Of a stretch of 64,000 bases of DNA, positions 61,777-64,000 are shown piece after piece. Origin of the DNA: Paenibacillus_E sp052115445 (GTDB taxonomy: Bacteria > Bacillota > Bacilli > Paenibacillales > NBRC-103111). The stretch covers positions 286,114 to 350,113 of the forward strand of contig NZ_JBFRGR010000005.1 of assembly GCF_052115445.1 (NCBI RefSeq), in the 5' to 3' direction. The first letter of the stretch is position 1. Each line of letters opens with the position of its first letter. The position numbers and the translations under genes are program-made. A model generated the notes under the pieces. It saw only the letters and a program-made list of their open reading frames with translations, searched no databases and was not told the origin of the DNA.

Positions 61777-62823
61777 ATGGGAATGATTAGAAGGACAAGT
61801 AAATTGTTGACACTTGGATTGGCATTATTAGTATGCATTCCCTGGTTGCAGCCGCAAAGGTTACTTGCCGCAGGTGCTCCTTCATATGCCTTGATTACGA
61901 GCAGCAAAGCTGACTTTGATAAAGAGATTCAGGTTACTGTCAAGGGGACAAACCTCACCGATGTGTTTGCATATGAATTTAATATCGCGTTCGATTCCGA
62001 GCGACTGAGGTTTAAAGAGGCGAAAAGCGCCGGTTCAGGATTTACAGTCAGTCCAATCGTAAAGGGAGACAATCTTACATTTGCGCACTCGAAAATAGGT
62101 CAAGTACTCGGAGATAACGGAAACTTAACTTTCTTCACGTTGAGCTTTCAAACGATTGGCCAGGGGGATGCCGCAATCGAGATCAAAGATGTGAGTCTTG
62201 TTAATTCTAAATTGGAAAAGACATCGCATAACGTAGGGGAGCGAGTGTCCATAACGATTGGCAAGCCGTTGCTGAATGACATTGCCGGGCACTGGGCTGA
62301 GGCATCGATTCAGCGAGCTGTTGAGCTTGAAATTATTACAGGCTACAGCGATAGTACGTTCCGTCCTCAACGTCATGTTACTCGTAACGAGTTTGTTAGT
62401 ATACTACTACGCGCGCTGCAATTGCCGGCAGAAGACGCAAGCGAGCTCTCGTTTGTCGATCTCGACGAAATCCCGACATGGGCGAGACCTTCTGTATCGG
62501 CGGCTGTTAAAGCTAAAATCATTAACGGGTTTGAGGACAACACATTCCGTGGAGATCAACCGATTACTCGATCAGAATTAACAACTATTCTCGTTCGTGC
62601 TTTTGGTTTGGAAACAGATTCCGAGACGAATCCGACTTTTGCTGATGTCGAAATGATTCCCGCGTATGCGCAGAAATCTGTTGCGGCGGCAGCCAAAGCA
62701 GGACTGATCTACGGGAAAGAAAATAATCTATTCGCTCCGAATGATAACGCTACCCGAGCAGAAGCGGTTGTTTTAATTCTTAGATTTTTAGATAAGAATT
62801 TGTCTGGGAGTGTGAAACCTTGA
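61777..62823 (+). CDS. Cohesin-like plus three SLH domains: putative surface anchoring protein
   Basis: This 348-residue protein has a signal peptide (about 30 residues, RLLAAGAPS). A cohesin-type beta domain follows (about 34-155), with ITVKG-like strands, VFAYEFNIAFDSERLRFKEA and GNLTFFTLSFQ. Three SLH repeats (about 163-212, 222-275, 285-338) have GHWAEASIQRA, TFRPQRHVTRNEF, GFEDNTFRGDQPITR and NATRAEAV. This is the design of anchoring scaffoldins, which hold dockerin-bearing proteins on the cell surface. ATG 61777 follows GGAAAGGGTG. The gene upstream encodes a protein with a dockerin-like end, and the next encodes a secreted glucanase. Binding between them is inferred. Confidence 0.85.
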   Translation: MGMIRRTSKLLTLGLALLVCIPWLQPQRLLAAGAPSYALITSSKADFDKEIQVTVKGTNLTDVFAYEFNIAFDSERLRFKEAKSAGSGFTVSPIVKGDNLTFAHSKIGQVLGDNGNLTFFTLSFQTIGQGDAAIEIKDVSLVNSKLEKTSHNVGERVSITIGKPLLNDIAGHWAEASIQRAVELEIITGYSDSTFRPQRHVTRNEFVSILLRALQLPAEDASELSFVDLDEIPTWARPSVSAAVKAKIINGFEDNTFRGDQPITRSELTTILVRAFGLETDSETNPTFADVEMIPAYAQKSVAAAAKAGLIYGKENNLFAPNDNATRAEAVVLILRFLDKNLSGSVKP

Positions 62824-64000
62824 CATTCAAAAAAGTAATTATAACTTTTCTAGTTATTGTACTGTTTGCGTCGGTAGCGTCGTTATCACCGATTTATGCC
62901 GCTGAAGGCAGCGTAGGAGAAGGGGGAACGCCTCTCGACACCACAAGTGACTCTCGATGGACGTTAGTGTGGAATGATGAGTTTAACAATTCTACGTTAG
63001 ATGCATCTAAATGGAACTACACCACAGGCGGCGGCGGTTATGGCAATCACGAGCTGCAGAATTATACGAATCGCCCCGAGAATGTCCGTGTTGAGAATGG
63101 GGATTTAATTATTGAAGCGCGCAAGGAAAGTTATCAAGGAAGCCAATATACTTCCGGCAAGCTGGAGACGAAATCGAAAGGCGATTGGAAATATGGTCGA
63201 TACGAAATTCGGGCCAAATTACCGGAAGGCAAAGGAATGTGGCCTGCGATTTGGATGATGCCAACCAACCAAAATGTTTACGGTGGATGGCCGGTTGGTG
63301 GCGAAATCGACATTATGGAGTTTCTCGGACATGATCCGGGCACGGTATACGGTACAATCCATTATGGCAATCCGTGGACACATACGGGAGGAAATTATAT
63401 TCTGCCCAATAATCAGAAATTCTCGGATGACTTCCATACGTTCAGCTTGGAGTGGTCTCCAGGGGAATTCAAATGGTATGTCGACGGCATTCTTTATTTA
63501 ACTAAAAATGATTGGTTCAGCAAAGACAACAGTAAACCGTCGGATTACCCTTTCCCCGCTCCTTTCGACCAGTTGTTCTATCTTCAATTGAATTTGGCGG
63601 TCGGAGGCGATTGGCCGGGAAATCCTGATGCGACGACGGATTGGACGAAACCGAAACAAATGCTTGTAGACTATGTCAGAGTATACAGTTATAACGGGCA
63701 ATACCCGGAACCAGCTCCGCGTCCGGGGAAAAACTTGAGCGGCGGTTGGTCATGGGTAAGAGAAATCAGCAGCAATTGGTACGCAGAAAGCAGTCCGGAC
63801 GCAATAAGATTAACGACAATCGAAGGAAGCTGGGGCGGAACTAAACCGAGTAATATTCTTCTGAGAAGTCCCGGTACTAGCGACTTCACCATTTCCACCA
63901 AGGTAAAGTTTGATGCATCAAATGGGTATGAATGGGCCGGATTGATCGTCTATCAGGATGATGGCAATGCGATTACATTTGGGCGTCAAGCTAATGGCGC
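62820..64000 (+). CDS. Secreted GH16 beta-glucanase (laminarinase-like) with ConA-like domain (partial)
   Basis: The gene runs off the window; 393 residues are visible. It starts with TTG 62820, overlapping the previous stop (TTGA), behind GGGAG. The signal peptide reads MTFKKVIITFLVIVLFASVA. The GH16 domain (about 45-300) has the catalytic motif GGEIDIMEFLG (Glu162, Asp164, Glu167) and fits beta-1,3- or beta-1,3-1,4-glucanases. From about residue 308 it has a ConA-like domain (GGWSWVREISSNWY, then RLTTIEGSWGG) closely matching that in the giant protein. More domains probably follow, and a dockerin may lie beyond the end. Confidence 0.9.
   Translation, partial: MTFKKVIITFLVIVLFASVASLSPIYAAEGSVGEGGTPLDTTSDSRWTLVWNDEFNNSTLDASKWNYTTGGGGYGNHELQNYTNRPENVRVENGDLIIEARKESYQGSQYTSGKLETKSKGDWKYGRYEIRAKLPEGKGMWPAIWMMPTNQNVYGGWPVGGEIDIMEFLGHDPGTVYGTIHYGNPWTHTGGNYILPNNQKFSDDFHTFSLEWSPGEFKWYVDGILYLTKNDWFSKDNSKPSDYPFPAPFDQLFYLQLNLAVGGDWPGNPDATTDWTKPKQMLVDYVRVYSYNGQYPEPAPRPGKNLSGGWSWVREISSNWYAESSPDAIRLTTIEGSWGGTKPSNILLRSPGTSDFTISTKVKFDASNGYEWAGLIVYQDDGNAITFGRQANG

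Overview
The window looks like chromosomal DNA of a Gram-positive, spore-former-type member of the Paenibacillaceae (Paenibacillus, Cohnella or a relative). This is inferred from SLH-anchored surface enzymes, large mosaic secreted CAZymes, many AraC and LacI regulators, GGAGG-type ribosome binding sites, TTG/GTG starts and CcpA-type cre sites. Ten ambiguous bases (N) and several broken genes suggest a draft assembly, so single-base frameshifts may be sequence errors.

Region 1 (1-14 kb) handles sugar or amino-sugar uptake and catabolism. It holds the tail of a LacI regulator and an operon of two Gfo/Idh/MocA oxidoreductases, a NagB-like deaminase and a NagA-like deacetylase. A divergent LacI regulator follows, then a sugar ABC transporter (binding protein and two permeases), an alpha/beta-hydrolase esterase and a third oxidoreductase. 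That third oxidoreductase is fused by deletion to the last quarter of a second permease, followed by a frameshifted second MalG-type permease. Region 2 (14-22 kb) holds a Tat-exported beta-helix protein, an SLH-anchored DUF4838 mosaic enzyme and a decayed IS6-type element lying in a CBM fragment. Region 3 (22.6-31.8 kb) is a nine-gene catabolic operon: FAH hydrolase, SMP-30 lactonase, D-threonine-aldolase-like enzyme, RidA, M20 and M81 hydrolases, class III aminotransferase, SDR and an IclR regulator. Region 4 (31.9-37.5 kb) is an AraC regulator divergent from a second DUF4838 protein; near-identical hairpins flank the pair. A palindrome of the form AAAGAAATCGATTTCTTT recurs upstream of the oxidoreductase operon and both DUF4838 genes, which suggests one regulon across regions 1, 2 and 4.

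Region 5 (37.5-38.9 kb) is AT-rich and gene-poor. It has a small XRE regulator, a 32-residue membrane peptide and a tRNA-Leu(GAG) 3' fragment with terminator, which looks like an old integration site. Region 6 (38.9-47.9 kb) is a sulfated-substrate locus: a sulfatase, an SsuABC/TauABC-like importer, an AraC-histidine kinase-response regulator operon and a divergent second sulfatase. Region 7 (48-51 kb) has a PL11 rhamnogalacturonan lyase and an AraC regulator. Region 8 (51-55 kb) has an MBL hydrolase and an NAD salvage operon (NrtR-like, PnuC, NadR) that ends in a truncated ADP-ribosylglycohydrolase joined to a response-regulator fragment.

Region 9 (55.5-64 kb) is the most unusual. A 2043-residue secreted beta-helix protein carries both a cohesin-like and a dockerin-like domain. 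It is followed by a cohesin-plus-three-SLH surface protein of anchoring-scaffoldin design and a GH16 beta-glucanase that shares an accessory domain with the giant protein. This could be a minimal, cellulosome-like cell-surface complex in a Paenibacillus-type organism.
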